A stretch of DNA of 64,000 nucleotides from Cytobacillus purgationiresistens (GTDB taxonomy: Bacteria; Bacillota; Bacilli; Bacillales; Cytobacillaceae): positions 124,001 through 188,000 of the forward strand of contig NZ_JAUSUB010000004.1 in the NCBI RefSeq assembly GCF_030813235.1, written 5' to 3'. Made by a program: the position numbers and the translations under genes. The notes beneath the pieces were generated by a model. It had not been told where the DNA came from, did no database searches, and was given only the letters and a program-made list of their open reading frames with translations. The number at the start of each line of letters is the position of its first letter. The first letter of the stretch is position 1. Positions 1 to 8,454 of this stretch are shown piece after piece.

Positions 1-692
1 TCTCTAGCACCCAATCCGCACGGGAGGACACCTTCTTCTTTTCCTGCAGCTAATATTTCATTCCATAATGGGACTGCATCTTCGTTGTTGCAATAAATTT
101 CAAATCCATCTTCGCCTGTATAACCAGTTCTTGATACAAGTGCGCTTTTTCCATTAAGGCTTAATTCCTGACGAAACTTAAAAAATCCAATTTCACTTAA
201 GTCAGTATCAGTTAATTTTTGCAGGACAGATTGTGCAAGCGGTCCTTGCAAGGCAAGTTGTGACATTTCTTCTGAAAGGTTTTTAATTTGTACATCCCCT
301 TCTAAATGGTCTTCAAGCCATGAGAAGTCTTTAACAATATTCGCTGCATTGACTACAAGCAAATAATTCGCATCATGTATTTTATAAACAAGTAAATCAT
401 CAACAGTACCACCATTTTCATAGCACATTGCTGTATATTGAGCACCAAGATCTTTCAGTTTGGAGACGTCATTTGTCATCATTTTCTGAAGAAACTGCAA
501 ACTATCAGGGCCCTTTACCTCAATTTCTCCCATATGCGAGACATCGAAAAGACCCGCTTTTGTGCGCACGGCTTCGTGTTCTTCTTTAATGCTTGAAAAC
601 TGTACTGGCAAATCCCAGCCACCGAAGTCAATGGTTTTTCCACCATATTCTTTATAAACGTCATGTAAAGGTGTACTCTTTAACTGCGACAT
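1..692 (-). CDS. gcvT: Aminomethyltransferase (glycine cleavage system T protein), N-terminal part
   Basis: T protein of the glycine cleavage system; it transfers the methylene group from lipoyl-bound aminomethyl on the H protein to tetrahydrofolate, releasing ammonia, in the cytoplasm. The first 230 codons are present and the gene runs off the left edge. The translation begins [13 protein letters not shown] and carries GcvT-typical stretches such as [18 protein letters not shown] and YTGEDGFE (folate-binding fold). The ATG at 692 has an AAGGGGG ribosome binding site about 8 bases upstream. It sits directly behind a glycine riboswitch, so expression is expected to respond to glycine. In relatives gcvPA and gcvPB follow, which would lie outside the window. 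Identification is firm. Confidence 0.96.
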   Translation of the reverse strand, partial: MSQLKSTPLHDVYKEYGGKTIDFGGWDLPVQFSSIKEEHEAVRTKAGLFDVSHMGEIEVKGPDSLQFLQKMMTNDVSKLKDLGAQYTAMCYENGGTVDDLLVYKIHDANYLLVVNAANIVKDFSWLEDHLEGDVQIKNLSEEMSQLALQGPLAQSVLQKLTDTDLSEIGFFKFRQELSLNGKSALVSRTGYTGEDGFEIYCNNEDAVPLWNEILAAGKEEGVLPCGLGAR

Positions 693-749
693 TTACTCAT
701 CCCCCTTTATTCATTGTCGAAAATTCTTAGATGACTTGAAATAATACGC

Positions 750-796
750 AAAAAAAAGACAGAAAATCCCCTCAAAAACCTGAGAAGACCTCTGTC
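750..796 (-). terminator. Riboswitch-controlled intrinsic terminator
   Basis: On the minus strand, GACAGA pairs with TCTGTC around an inner stem TCTTCTCA/TGAGGGGA (with G-U pairs), followed by a run of eight T. The left arm overlaps the 3' side of the second glycine aptamer, so aptamer folding and terminator folding are mutually exclusive. This fits transcriptional control of gcvT. Confidence 0.85.
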
Positions 797-965
797 CTTT
801 CACCTGAGAGTTTACTGTATTCACAGCTTTCCCCTTGGGTGGCCCAGATTAACATGGGCTCTCTCCAGAGATGCGTCAAACAAGAGTTCTTTTGCCTGAG
901 AGATTCACAAATGATATATTTGCTTGCTCCTTCGGCGCTACAAAAAGCGTAGTCTCTCCTCTTGA
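786..965 (-). promoter_or_regulatory. Tandem glycine riboswitch upstream of gcvT
   Basis: Read on the minus strand, two consecutive glycine aptamers are visible. The first begins GGAGAGACTACG near 962 and closes with CTCTCAGGCAAAAG near 890; the second begins CTCTGGAGAGAGCCC near 871 and closes with CTCTCAGGTGAAAGGACAGAG near 786. The paired GGAGAG and CTCTCAGG blocks with AAAGGAC are the diagnostic conserved parts of this class. The array ends in a terminator hairpin shared with the second aptamer, about 95 bases before the gcvT start. In B. subtilis the same element activates the gcv operon when glycine is abundant; that role is inferred here. Confidence 0.95.
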
Positions 966-1296
966 AATCATTCGCATTTATAATTTTTTCCAATTTAGCA
1001 CATACTAGATTAAGTAATCTAATTGCTTTAATGATTTAAAATTCATTCAAAAAGAGCGCAATATTACTTTTACACTTTAAATGAATTGTCGAAAATTCTA
1101 AACTTTCAAGCTCACTTTCATCCTACCATCTGTTAAGTTATTGGGCAATCATTTTATTGCATAATTTCCAAGGTTTTTCACTGTTATAAAAAAGGATATT
1201 TTTGGCTTACATTAACATGTGGTCAACTCGCTTATATAGAAAAAATTGTATTTAACCTTTATTGCAAGAATCTTTACTGAGAGGGGCTAATGACAA

Positions 1297-2985
1297 ATGT
1301 CTGTACAAATAAAATTCGATTCATCTTGGCAGGAAGAATTTCTACGAAGAATAGACGAGGATGGTCCATGGGGCAATTGGGAGCTTTATAAACTGGCAAT
1401 TGAAGTTGAACATCAAACGGTTATTCCAGAGTTCGCGGGATTACAAGCGCCTGAACGTTTACCGAACTTAACACCGCTTCCCCATCAGCTGGAAGTAGCG
1501 AAGCAAGTCGTGGAAAATATGAATGGTAAAGCGATATTAGCAGATGAAGTCGGACTCGGAAAAACGATTGAAGCAGGATTAGTCTTAAAAGAATATATGA
1601 TTAGAGGACTGGTTAAGAAAGTATTAATCCTCGTTCCAGCTTCGCTCGTCACACAATGGGCAATTGAATTAAATTCCAAATTCTACATACCTGCTGTTGC
1701 TCAAAAGAAAAGCTATGTATGGGAACAGTATGATGTGGTTGTTTCGTCGATAGATACAGCAAAAAGAAACCCTCATCGTGACATCATTTTTCAACAGGAC
1801 TATGACTTAATCATTATTGATGAAGCGCATAAATTAAAAAATAATAAAACTAAAAACTATGAATTTGTGCAGTCTTTAAAAAAGAAGTTTTGTCTTCTCT
1901 TAACCGCTACACCGATTCAAAATCGCGTAAGTGAAATTTTTAATCTTGTTTCATTGCTAAAGCCGGGACATTTAGGAACGGAAACAGCCTTCTATGAAAA
2001 GTATCACAAGAATTCCCGATCACTTGATGATGATGAACACTTAAAGCAACTTGTGAACAAAGTGATGATACGCAATCGCCGTCAAGACACAGGAATTGAA
2101 TGGACCAAACGCCATGTGGAAACAATCGCAATTGAGTTTTCCGAAGCCGAAAGAGACCTTTATGATGCTGTTACAAATATGCATAGTGAAGGGGACTGGG
2201 CCAGCTCGAGTCAATTTTCAATTATGACCTTACAGCGTGAAGCTTGCAGCAGCAGAGAAGCCGTATTCTATACTTTAAGAAATATGTTAAAAAAACAAGA
2301 AGAGCCATCTGAAGCTTTCCAAGAGAAAATCAAATTTCTTGTAAGCAAAGTGGAAGCAGTTGGGCGTAATTCAAAAGCTGAGAAAGCATTGGAGTATATC
2401 CAGCAAATCAATGATAAAGTGATTATTTTCACTGAATATCGTGCAACCCAGATGTACTTGCAATGGTTTTTAAAACAGCATGGCATTACCTCTGTTCCTT
2501 TTAGAGGCGGATTTAAGCGCGGCAAAAAGGACTGGATGCGCGAGCTTTTTCAAAACAACGCCCAAGTTTTGATTGCTACTGAGGCTGGAGGAGAAGGAAT
2601 TAACTTGCAGTTTTGCAGTCATATCATAAATTTTGACCTTCCATGGAACCCAATGCGTCTTGAACAAAGAATTGGCCGGATTCATCGGTTAGGCCAGAAA
2701 AACGATGTGCATATTTTCAACTTTGCTACTAAGGATACCGTTGAAGAACATGTATTAAAACTTCTTTATGAAAAGATCCATTTGTTTGAAAAGGTCATTG
2801 GCGATTTAGATGATATTTTAACAAAGCTGGAGTTTGGAAATATCGATGATCACCTTACTGATATTTTTGGCCGTTCTTCTTCTGAGGGAGAAATGCGAAT
2901 AAAAATGGATAACCTGACATCGATGATCGAATTTGCAGAATCAATGAAGGGTGGTGAAGGACATGCAGCAACAGGAAATTCATGA
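1297..2985 (+). CDS. yqhH: SNF2-family DEAD/DEAH-box helicase YqhH
   Basis: Swi2/Snf2-type ATP-dependent DNA translocase of 562 residues; B. subtilis YqhH has the same size and position. Visible motifs: Walker A DEVGLGKT (residues 83-90), DEAH (175-178), LTATPIQN (202-209) and a C-terminal helicase motif VI RIGRIHRLGQ followed by nucleotide-binding residues. These are the standard SNF2 N and helicase C lobes with no extra DNA-recognition domain. The ATG is preceded by GAGGGG about 10 bases upstream. It overlaps the start of yqhG by 23 bases, so the two are translationally coupled and probably work together. The biological substrate is not known for this family in Bacillus. Confidence 0.93.
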   Translation: MSVQIKFDSSWQEEFLRRIDEDGPWGNWELYKLAIEVEHQTVIPEFAGLQAPERLPNLTPLPHQLEVAKQVVENMNGKAILADEVGLGKTIEAGLVLKEYMIRGLVKKVLILVPASLVTQWAIELNSKFYIPAVAQKKSYVWEQYDVVVSSIDTAKRNPHRDIIFQQDYDLIIIDEAHKLKNNKTKNYEFVQSLKKKFCLLLTATPIQNRVSEIFNLVSLLKPGHLGTETAFYEKYHKNSRSLDDDEHLKQLVNKVMIRNRRQDTGIEWTKRHVETIAIEFSEAERDLYDAVTNMHSEGDWASSSQFSIMTLQREACSSREAVFYTLRNMLKKQEEPSEAFQEKIKFLVSKVEAVGRNSKAEKALEYIQQINDKVIIFTEYRATQMYLQWFLKQHGITSVPFRGGFKRGKKDWMRELFQNNAQVLIATEAGGEGINLQFCSHIINFDLPWNPMRLEQRIGRIHRLGQKNDVHIFNFATKDTVEEHVLKLLYEKIHLFEKVIGDLDDILTKLEFGNIDDHLTDIFGRSSSEGEMRIKMDNLTSMIEFAESMKGGEGHAATGNS

Positions 2986-3757
2986 TTTTTTGGAAAGGTA
3001 TTTTCATGCCAACAATTGTGAAATTGTTGACAATAAGCCGGGGTATATGACCGTGCAGCTCACAATCGAACTCGATAAGGAATTAATGAACCGCCCTTTC
3101 TATTGGCATTACTTAGAAAAGACTGGCGGCATACCTAATCCAATGCAGCTTACCTTTATTACGGATCCTGATATTGCTCCAAATGACTTAAAAGGAGAGA
3201 TTATCCATTTCGGATCGCCACGACTGCACCAGATTTTTCAATCATCGAGGAATTTAGCTGGCTATATCCGGCTATACGAGAACCATCAAACAGCTCCTGG
3301 TCAACAAATACCATTGCGGCCATGGCTAGGCATGAATCTACGGATATCTTATCAATGTGACCGGAAAAAGGATATCCTTAAATCAATCGGTCTTCATTTA
3401 ATCAATGGGCAAATGGTTGAGCATTTTCATGATAAGCTCTTGAATATTGATTTAACGCCAAAAATCCCTGACTATTCGTTTACGCTCTCACCTTTTATCA
3501 TGCCAAAAAGCGGGATTACAAGAGTGGCAAACTTTTTGACAGACGCCATTAATCAAGAAGAGCATGCATGGGCAATTGAGGCGAGAGAGCGCTGGCAAAA
3601 GGATTTACAGTTACTCGAACATTTTTACGAAGAGACTGAGGAGAAAAGTGAGAGTTATGTCAACGAAAAAGCTGCACTGCAAGATCAATATGAACCTCAT
3701 GTAAACATCTCCATTGTAAACGGAGGCTTATATTACTTAACAGATAGAGCCATTTAA
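2963..3757 (+). CDS. yqhG: Conserved hypothetical protein YqhG
   Basis: Homologue of B. subtilis YqhG, of unknown function, always found behind the SNF2 helicase gene. The protein is about 264 residues, soluble, with no signal peptide or membrane segment and an acidic, charged C-terminal third (ERWQKDLQLLEHFYEETEEK), which suggests a helical tail. The ATG at 2963 is chosen over GTG at 2951 because AAGGGTGG ends 8 bases before it and homologues start MQQ. The overlap with yqhH and a terminator just downstream define a two-gene operon. A function linked to the helicase is inferred only from the constant pairing. Confidence 0.85.
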   Translation: MQQQEIHDFLERYFHANNCEIVDNKPGYMTVQLTIELDKELMNRPFYWHYLEKTGGIPNPMQLTFITDPDIAPNDLKGEIIHFGSPRLHQIFQSSRNLAGYIRLYENHQTAPGQQIPLRPWLGMNLRISYQCDRKKDILKSIGLHLINGQMVEHFHDKLLNIDLTPKIPDYSFTLSPFIMPKSGITRVANFLTDAINQEEHAWAIEARERWQKDLQLLEHFYEETEEKSESYVNEKAALQDQYEPHVNISIVNGGLYYLTDRAI

Positions 3758-3775
3758 AACCAAGCACACAAAGTT

Positions 3776-3812
3776 CAGGGGCTAAGCTTTATACAAAATA
3801 GCCCCTTTCTCA
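3776..3812 (+). terminator. Terminator of the yqhH-yqhG operon
   Basis: AGGGGCTA pairs with TAGCCCCT around a loop of about 17 bases, followed by TTTCTC. It lies 20 bases after the yqhG stop codon. Confidence 0.75.
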
Positions 3813-3970
3813 CTCAACTGTTATCTAATGTATAAGCTCGAGTCCCTGTTTACTTGCGCTAGGTTTAATTGGATCACTGATTTGGCTAACCCTATTTCAA
3901 AAAGGTCTTTTCTAAAAAATCGTTGTTTTTTCATAGGTTTTGATAAGACAAACCATTGATAAAAAAGTTG

Positions 3971-4094
3971 ATTGGAACGGGTGTGCGAGACTCCTGCGGG
4001 AGCAGCGGGCCAGGTGAGACCCCGCAGGAGTGAAGCGAGGAGGCTCACCGCCCGCCCCGCGGAAAGCGAGCAGCTGGAGAGGAATTCAACCACT
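3971..4094. repeat. GC-rich interspersed palindromic repeat
   Basis: A markedly GC-rich island in AT-rich surroundings, made of nested inverted repeats: CTCCTGCGGG pairs with CCCGCAGGAG, and the intervening GCGGGCCAGGTGAG pairs with CTCACCGCCCGC further on. From memory, similar islands (with CTCCTGCGGGA and CCCGCGGAAAGCGAGC blocks) occur in many Bacillaceae genomes as dispersed non-coding repeats. It sits exactly where B. subtilis has sinIR-tasA. A short reading frame through it is an artefact. Mobility has not been shown; it could be a MITE/REP-like element or a structured RNA. Confidence 0.7.
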
Positions 4095-4144
4095 ACCTGC
4101 GAAAAGCAACAAGGTATACGAAAACAGCCCTTAAAAAAAAACAT

Positions 4145-4180
4145 AAAAAAAACAAGGGTCGCATGAAAATGAACCCTTGC
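4145..4180 (-). terminator. Terminator of the comG-yqzE operon
   Basis: On the minus strand, CAAGGGT pairs with ACCCTTG and is followed by eight T. It starts 11 bases after the yqzE stop codon and closes the operon. Confidence 0.85.
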
Positions 4181-4190
4181 TTAAACAATC

Positions 4191-4376
4191 TTATTTCTTC
4201 CCACTCCTTTTCATCCCATAGTAAAAAATATAAGGGATGATGCCGAACCATCTAAACAGCACAGAGGCTTTTTCTTCCTTTTTATCCTCTCGATTTTTTT
4301 TCCGCTCATCTTTTGGCTGGTCGATATATTTGACAACTGTTTGAGTAATATATTTTACATACTCATTCGAGTTCAT
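4191..4376 (-). CDS. yqzE: YqzE family protein, distal to the comG operon
   Basis: Small basic protein of 61 residues matching the YqzE family (MNSNEYVKYITQTVVKYIDQ, a Lys/Arg/Glu-rich middle and a C-terminal hydrophobic stretch LFRWFGIIPYIFYYGMKR). It always follows comGG in Bacillus; its role is not known. The ATG at 4376 is preferred over an upstream GTG because AGGTG lies 5 bases before it. The C-terminal hydrophobic segment may associate with the membrane. It is separated from comGG by about 70 bases and shares its terminator. Confidence 0.85.
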   Translation of the reverse strand: MNSNEYVKYITQTVVKYIDQPKDERKKNREDKKEEKASVLFRWFGIIPYIFYYGMKRSGKK

Positions 4377-4445
4377 AGACACACCTGCTTTTAAATAGTT
4401 ACTTACAGTATGTCCAGTTAGCTGCAGCCTATTCTTCCAACTTAA

Positions 4446-4829
4446 TCAGACCTTTTCAATCCATTTAATCACCCTCTGCAAATCCCTGTCATAGTACCCG
4501 TACCCGACAATATCCTTGCTGCTATCCATCTTGATGACTAGCTTTACTTCAAGCAAGCTATGAGCTATTTCCTTTACCGTGTATTCAACTCTACCCCCAT
4601 TGTACTGATATTTGCCTGATAAAAGGGCAAAGGAATTGATTAATAATTCATCCTCCACTCTTTTTAAGGAATTAAAAAAATAATATTCTTGCTGCAACAG
4701 CTTCTTTCCCTCATGCAGTATTCGCTTTTCGCTTATATAAAGCTCAAGGTGAATCGATAACAAAAGTGAAAGGATGACCATCATAATGAGTGCGAGCGGA
4801 TAGACCAGCCCCTTTTCATTACTGAGCAT
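4446..4829 (-). CDS. comGG: Competence minor pseudopilin ComGG
   Basis: Last pseudopilin-like protein of the DNA-uptake pseudopilus, about 127 residues. The start MLSNEKG at 4829 is chosen because CGGGGG lies 10 bases upstream. A single N-terminal hydrophobic segment (VYPLALIMMVILSLLLSI) follows the short charged leader; as in other ComGG proteins there is no clear prepilin-peptidase Gly-Phe site. It overlaps the comGF end by 11 bases. The assignment rests mainly on position as the seventh comG gene and on the N-terminal segment, because this family diverges fast. Confidence 0.85.
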   Translation of the reverse strand: MLSNEKGLVYPLALIMMVILSLLLSIHLELYISEKRILHEGKKLLQQEYYFFNSLKRVEDELLINSFALLSGKYQYNGGRVEYTVKEIAHSLLEVKLVIKMDSSKDIVGYGYYDRDLQRVIKWIEKV

Positions 4830-5262
4830 CAGTGAATGGCCCCCGTTGATTAACAATTAAATGCATTTCTACTTGATGGATTTGTTTAAAGCGATCTTGA
4901 ACAGTCATTTTCACACCAGTTGAGAGACGTTCATATTGAATAATATCTACTTGCTGTAAAACGATTTCATGACCTTGCAGATTGACTTGTCTGCGAATAT
5001 TGCTGCCATATGGCTCATAACTAATCGATGACCCATCTTTTAAAAGGGTGAGGCGATTCACTGCCACCTCGAAACCATCAGACATACGCATCTCCTTTTT
5101 TAATTGATTGGTAAAAACCTGCCACTCAAAATGTTGCATTCTGCTATCAAATACCTGATTTTGAAAGATAAATTTCAAACCTAACGGCAAAAAGGATACG
5201 ATGATAAAAAAGACGGAAAAGGCAAATATCATCTCAAGTAACGTAAACCCTCTATCATTCAT
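4819..5262 (-). CDS. comGF: Competence minor pseudopilin ComGF
   Basis: Prepilin-like protein of about 147 residues with the type III signal RGFTLLEMIFAFSVFFIIVS; cleavage is expected between G and F by ComC. The ATG at 5262 gives the usual short leader MNDRG. A GTG at 5271 with an upstream GGCGGG is an equally possible start. It overlaps comGE by a few bases. In B. subtilis ComGF interacts with the other minor pseudopilins and is needed for transformation. Confidence 0.88.
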   Translation of the reverse strand: MNDRGFTLLEMIFAFSVFFIIVSFLPLGLKFIFQNQVFDSRMQHFEWQVFTNQLKKEMRMSDGFEVAVNRLTLLKDGSSISYEPYGSNIRRQVNLQGHEIVLQQVDIIQYERLSTGVKMTVQDRFKQIHQVEMHLIVNQRGPFTDAQ

Positions 5263-5587
5263 AAATTTCACATATTTCCCGCCTTTTCTTATACGGATCT
5301 TCATACACTACACAAATCTCCAAAACGTCCTTCAGCCCGCCTCTAATAGTAAGATCAAATACTTTGTGTCTTTCAGGAACAAAGAACGGTGAAGGATTAA
5401 ACCCTTCTTGGTTTGCCCGGATTAGATATTCATACAAATACTGGCTCGCTTCGAACTCCATCTTTGTATCTATAGAAGAAGTAATGATTCTTATGACCAG
5501 CGGAATCATAATCCCAGCGATCATAAGCCAGCCTGCCAAAGTTATTATCAGCTCTGCAAGTAAAAAGCCTTTACTCCTCTGTAACAT
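5255..5587 (-). CDS. comGE: Competence minor pseudopilin ComGE
   Basis: Minor pseudopilin of 110 residues. The start MLQRSKG at 5587 has GGAAGG 4 bases upstream and overlaps the comGD end by 17 bases. The leader and hydrophobic segment are RSKGFLLAELIITLAGWLMI, a variant prepilin signal with Phe after Gly and Glu at the conserved fifth position. A much longer open frame extends upstream inside comGD but is not coding. Part of the seven-gene comG operon. Confidence 0.88.
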   Translation of the reverse strand: MLQRSKGFLLAELIITLAGWLMIAGIMIPLVIRIITSSIDTKMEFEASQYLYEYLIRANQEGFNPSPFFVPERHKVFDLTIRGGLKDVLEICVVYEDPYKKRREICEIYE

Positions 5588-6068
5588 AGAACCTTCCACG
5601 GCCAATTTGGAACATGACCTTATATTTGCTATTATCTGTTTGCACATAAAAGTATCCGAACATATTAATATTTCCATTCGGGTGAAACTGAAATGTTCTC
5701 GGCATCGTCCTTTCAATAATAGAATATCGCTCAGAAAATTCATGATCGAGGATCATAGTATAACCATCAGCAAGCATATATCGATGGCTTCCTTGTGGTA
5801 TAAAAACATTAACATATGTTTGATTCGCTAATGCATACTGCTGAGCGAATAGAATATCCGCCTTAAACTTTGTAAAGAACATATTCTCATCCAAAGATTG
5901 CATCTTAGGTTGAATCATTAGGACGGATAGGGAAACAATCAGCAGAAACATACTTAAAACGATTAATGATTCAATTAGTGTAAAGCCTTTTTCTGATTCT
6001 AGCTTTATGAGGCTGCTCCTAGAACTACTTTTCCATTCGAAATGATTATTGGTTGTCCATTGGGACAT
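5571..6068 (-). CDS. comGD: Competence minor pseudopilin ComGD (start codon unusual)
   Basis: Minor pseudopilin with the prepilin signal SEKGFTLIESLIVLSMFLLI. The only canonical start in frame upstream of it is the ATG at 6068, which would give a 28-residue leader and a 64-base overlap with comGC; the span is given to that codon. Homologues start about 8 residues before the processing site, and exactly there (6008) the codon is ATA, 7 bases behind a good AGGAG and forming an ATAA overlap with the comGC stop. The true start is therefore uncertain; the body of the protein (about 145 residues) is firm. Confidence 0.88.
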   Translation of the reverse strand: MSQWTTNNHFEWKSSSRSSLIKLESEKGFTLIESLIVLSMFLLIVSLSVLMIQPKMQSLDENMFFTKFKADILFAQQYALANQTYVNVFIPQGSHRYMLADGYTMILDHEFSERYSIIERTMPRTFQFHPNGNINMFGYFYVQTDNSKYKVMFQIGRGRFYVTEE

Positions 6069-6319
6069 GAATTCTCACCTTCATTTAAATAATCCTCTTC
6101 AACAAGATCTTGGATATTCTGCGGCAATTTATTATTTTCAATCTCATAAGCTTGGACTTGCCCTTGAACCATTTTAATAAATGCTTCACATCCCTTATTA
6201 TTAATTTCTGAGTTGTTTTTCGTTATATTTGGAATAGTAATGATGAGCAGTACCGAGATAACGAGTAAAACGATCATCATTTCAATTAACGTGAAACCTT
6301 TTTCATTGCTTTTCTTCAA
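6005..6319 (-). CDS. comGC: Major competence pseudopilin ComGC
   Basis: Main subunit of the transformation pseudopilus, 104 residues. Type III signal NEKGFTLIEMMIVLLVISVL with Glu at the fifth position of the mature protein; ComC should cleave and methylate it. Two cysteines (NNKGCEAF and GENSCPNG) match the intramolecular disulfide of ComGC made by BdbDC. It starts 1 base after comGB and is a strong member of the operon. Identification is firm. Confidence 0.95.
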   Translation of the reverse strand: MKKSNEKGFTLIEMMIVLLVISVLLIITIPNITKNNSEINNKGCEAFIKMVQGQVQAYEIENNKLPQNIQDLVEEDYLNEGENSCPNGQPIIISNGKVVLGAAS

Positions 6320-6320
6320 T

Positions 6321-7352
6321 TTAAATTCCCTCCAATAAATGAAACATTGGTAGTAAAACAGCTAAATACATGGAAACAATTAGAAAACCAATCAGACCAT
6401 ACATTACTGGCTGGACTATTTTCAACGCTTTATCCGTCCTTTCTTCCAATTGCCTTAAACAATGCTTACTAAAATAGTACAGCTCTTGATCGAGTTTTCC
6501 ATTGTTCTGCCCATGCTTAATCACTCGAAATAATTCACGGTCAAAAAAGTGATAACGGGTGAGCATTTCTTCAAACTTCTCACCATTGCGCAAATTAATT
6601 TTCATCTCTTCGCCAATTTCTTTATAAAGCGGCTGTTTTTCATTTTTTTCAAACAAACTAAATGCAGATAAAACAGAGAGACCTCCAGTCAAAAGGTAAT
6701 GAAGCTGAATAGTGAAATAGTGGGTATAGAACAAGCGGAAAAATGGACCTGCAATTGGGACAGCTGCCAACGTGGATGCTTGTTTAATATGAGGAAGTTT
6801 TTTGAAATGAAATAAATAAAATACGCCGATGAAAATAGAGATAACCATGAAGGTGATAAGAAGATATGGCAAGTATTCACCGGCCATGCGAATCAATTTA
6901 GTAAATAAATTTTCCTGTAGATTCATCGAGGTGAACAAAGAAGAAAAACGCGGCAGTAACACTCCTTCCACAAACAAAAAAAGAATGGCTGTAAGCCCAA
7001 TTAAAAAGCAGGGATAGACAAGTAGTTTTTTTAATTTTTTCACATCACTTCCTCTCTTAAGCATCATTTCGCTGCCCTCTTGAAATGCTTTTTCCAGTCC
7101 CCCATGCTGTTCAGCAAAAAAAACGTAGCCAATTAAATAGTTATTAAACTCCATTGTCGTTAACGCTTGGTAGAATGGATACCCTTCCTTTAAATCAAAA
7201 AGAATGCTGTTTACTTGTAATTTCTTTTCGATTGGAAGATGGAGAATAACCGATTCAATTGCCTCAGACAATGGATAACCTCTTGATAATAGTTCGCCAA
7301 TCCGCTTTAAAAAGTGACTTTGCTCCTCGATCTTCCAATTAACCTTCTTCAT
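6321..7352 (-). CDS. comGB: Competence pilus assembly membrane protein ComGB
   Basis: Polytopic inner-membrane platform protein of the type II secretion F / PilC family, 343 residues. Two T2SF domains are visible, each ending in long hydrophobic segments (LLVYPCFLIGLTAILFLF and PYLLITFMVISIFIGVFYLF, then a C-terminal IVQPVMYGLIGFLIVSMYLA). It anchors the ATPase ComGA to the pseudopilus. It overlaps comGA by 14 bases; GGTGG lies 8 bases before the ATG. Confidence 0.94.
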   Translation of the reverse strand: MKKVNWKIEEQSHFLKRIGELLSRGYPLSEAIESVILHLPIEKKLQVNSILFDLKEGYPFYQALTTMEFNNYLIGYVFFAEQHGGLEKAFQEGSEMMLKRGSDVKKLKKLLVYPCFLIGLTAILFLFVEGVLLPRFSSLFTSMNLQENLFTKLIRMAGEYLPYLLITFMVISIFIGVFYLFHFKKLPHIKQASTLAAVPIAGPFFRLFYTHYFTIQLHYLLTGGLSVLSAFSLFEKNEKQPLYKEIGEEMKINLRNGEKFEEMLTRYHFFDRELFRVIKHGQNNGKLDQELYYFSKHCLRQLEERTDKALKIVQPVMYGLIGFLIVSMYLAVLLPMFHLLEGI

Positions 7353-8406
7353 CTAATATCCACCGTTCGAACTCAGCTTCCTTAATAAACCCTAAAGCAA
7401 TCCCCTTCGCTATCACCTCTTTTAATGTTCGATGCTTCCCCACCGCCCCTACCCCCTTTGCTGCTTTCATCGAGGCTTGAAGAGCTTTACCTGATAAAAG
7501 TTCAAACACGCTCGCCCTCTTCCATCTGCCAGAGCCAAAACAATATAAAGAACATTCATTACCACAAAATGGACAGGTCAACTCAACGAGTCTTTGAGCC
7601 GTAACCGCCACAAGTGTTTGTTCGATTTCAAGCCAATTCACACCGAATTCAGCCAGCCTGTAAATAGCCCCTTTGGCATCACGCGAGTGCATCGTGCTTA
7701 AAACAAGGTGACCGGTGAGCGCCGCACGTACCGCAATTTTTGCTGTCTCGGCATCCCGAATTTCCCCCACCATAATAATATCCGGGTCATGTCTCAATAT
7801 CGCCTTTAAACCGGAAGCATAGGTGACACCGGCCTTTTCATTTACTTGTACTTGCAAAACGGTATCGGTTTCTTTTTCAATTGGATCCTCGAGGGTGATC
7901 ACACTTCGTTGATAAATATGGGAGGTCGCATTCAGCAGGGAATAAAGCGTGGTTGTTTTGCCGCTGCCCGTTGGTCCAGTAAAGATAATTAAACCGTGTG
8001 CATGTTTCAAAAGCGCAAGCATTTTTCGTGTCATGTCCGAAAATAAGGAAATTTGGTAGAAGGGAATTTGTTCAGCTTGAGGGAGAATTCTTATAACAAG
8101 GCTTTCATTATGGTGCGAGGGCAAAGTAGAGAATCTTAATCCAATTGATTGACCATTAATTGTATAGGAGTAAGCTCCGCTCTGCGGTCGTCTTTTTTCG
8201 CCTATGTCCATGGATGCAATAAATTTAAAATGGGAGATTAGTCTGTCACATTCATCAATTGGAAGGGTGTTTCTTGGAAATAAATAATTTGCAAAACGGA
8301 ATAGAATGACCGTATCTTTCTTGCGGGGGACAATGTGAATATCTGTTGCTTGATTTCGGACTGCATCCTTTATGATGGTAAATGCGAGTCTTTCGATTGA
8401 TATCAA
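7339..8406 (-). CDS. comGA: Competence pilus assembly ATPase ComGA
   Basis: Traffic ATPase of the PilB/GspE family, 355 residues, that powers pseudopilus assembly at the cell pole. Walker A GPTGSGKT (144-151), Asp box LEDPIE, Walker B DIIMVGEIRD and His box LTGHLVLSTMHSRDA are intact. A C-terminal CPFCGNECSLYC segment resembles the tetracysteine zinc site of PilB/GspE. The reading frame starts at TTG 8406 with AGGTGG 12 bases upstream. First gene of the operon; a ComK-box-like AAAA-N5-TTTT lies about 60 bases upstream. Confidence 0.95.
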   Translation of the reverse strand: MISIERLAFTIIKDAVRNQATDIHIVPRKKDTVILFRFANYLFPRNTLPIDECDRLISHFKFIASMDIGEKRRPQSGAYSYTINGQSIGLRFSTLPSHHNESLVIRILPQAEQIPFYQISLFSDMTRKMLALLKHAHGLIIFTGPTGSGKTTTLYSLLNATSHIYQRSVITLEDPIEKETDTVLQVQVNEKAGVTYASGLKAILRHDPDIIMVGEIRDAETAKIAVRAALTGHLVLSTMHSRDAKGAIYRLAEFGVNWLEIEQTLVAVTAQRLVELTCPFCGNECSLYCFGSGRWKRASVFELLSGKALQASMKAAKGVGAVGKHRTLKEVIAKGIALGFIKEAEFERWILDEEG

Positions 8407-8454
8407 ACTTATATTTCACCACCTTTCTTTTGATAAAGACATATTCGACAATGT

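Noticed and set aside
772-993. 73-codon minus-strand frame over the glycine riboswitch
   Set aside because: It covers the two conserved aptamers, has no ribosome binding site, and its sequence is fully explained by the riboswitch.
3821-4166. Overlapping frames on both strands at the GC-rich repeat
   Set aside because: They follow the GC-rich palindrome and stems, encode repetitive Arg/Ala-rich protein and have no ribosome binding site.
5364-5831. 155-codon plus-strand frame opposite comGE/comGD
   Set aside because: Antisense shadow; the prepilin genes on the other strand are well supported.
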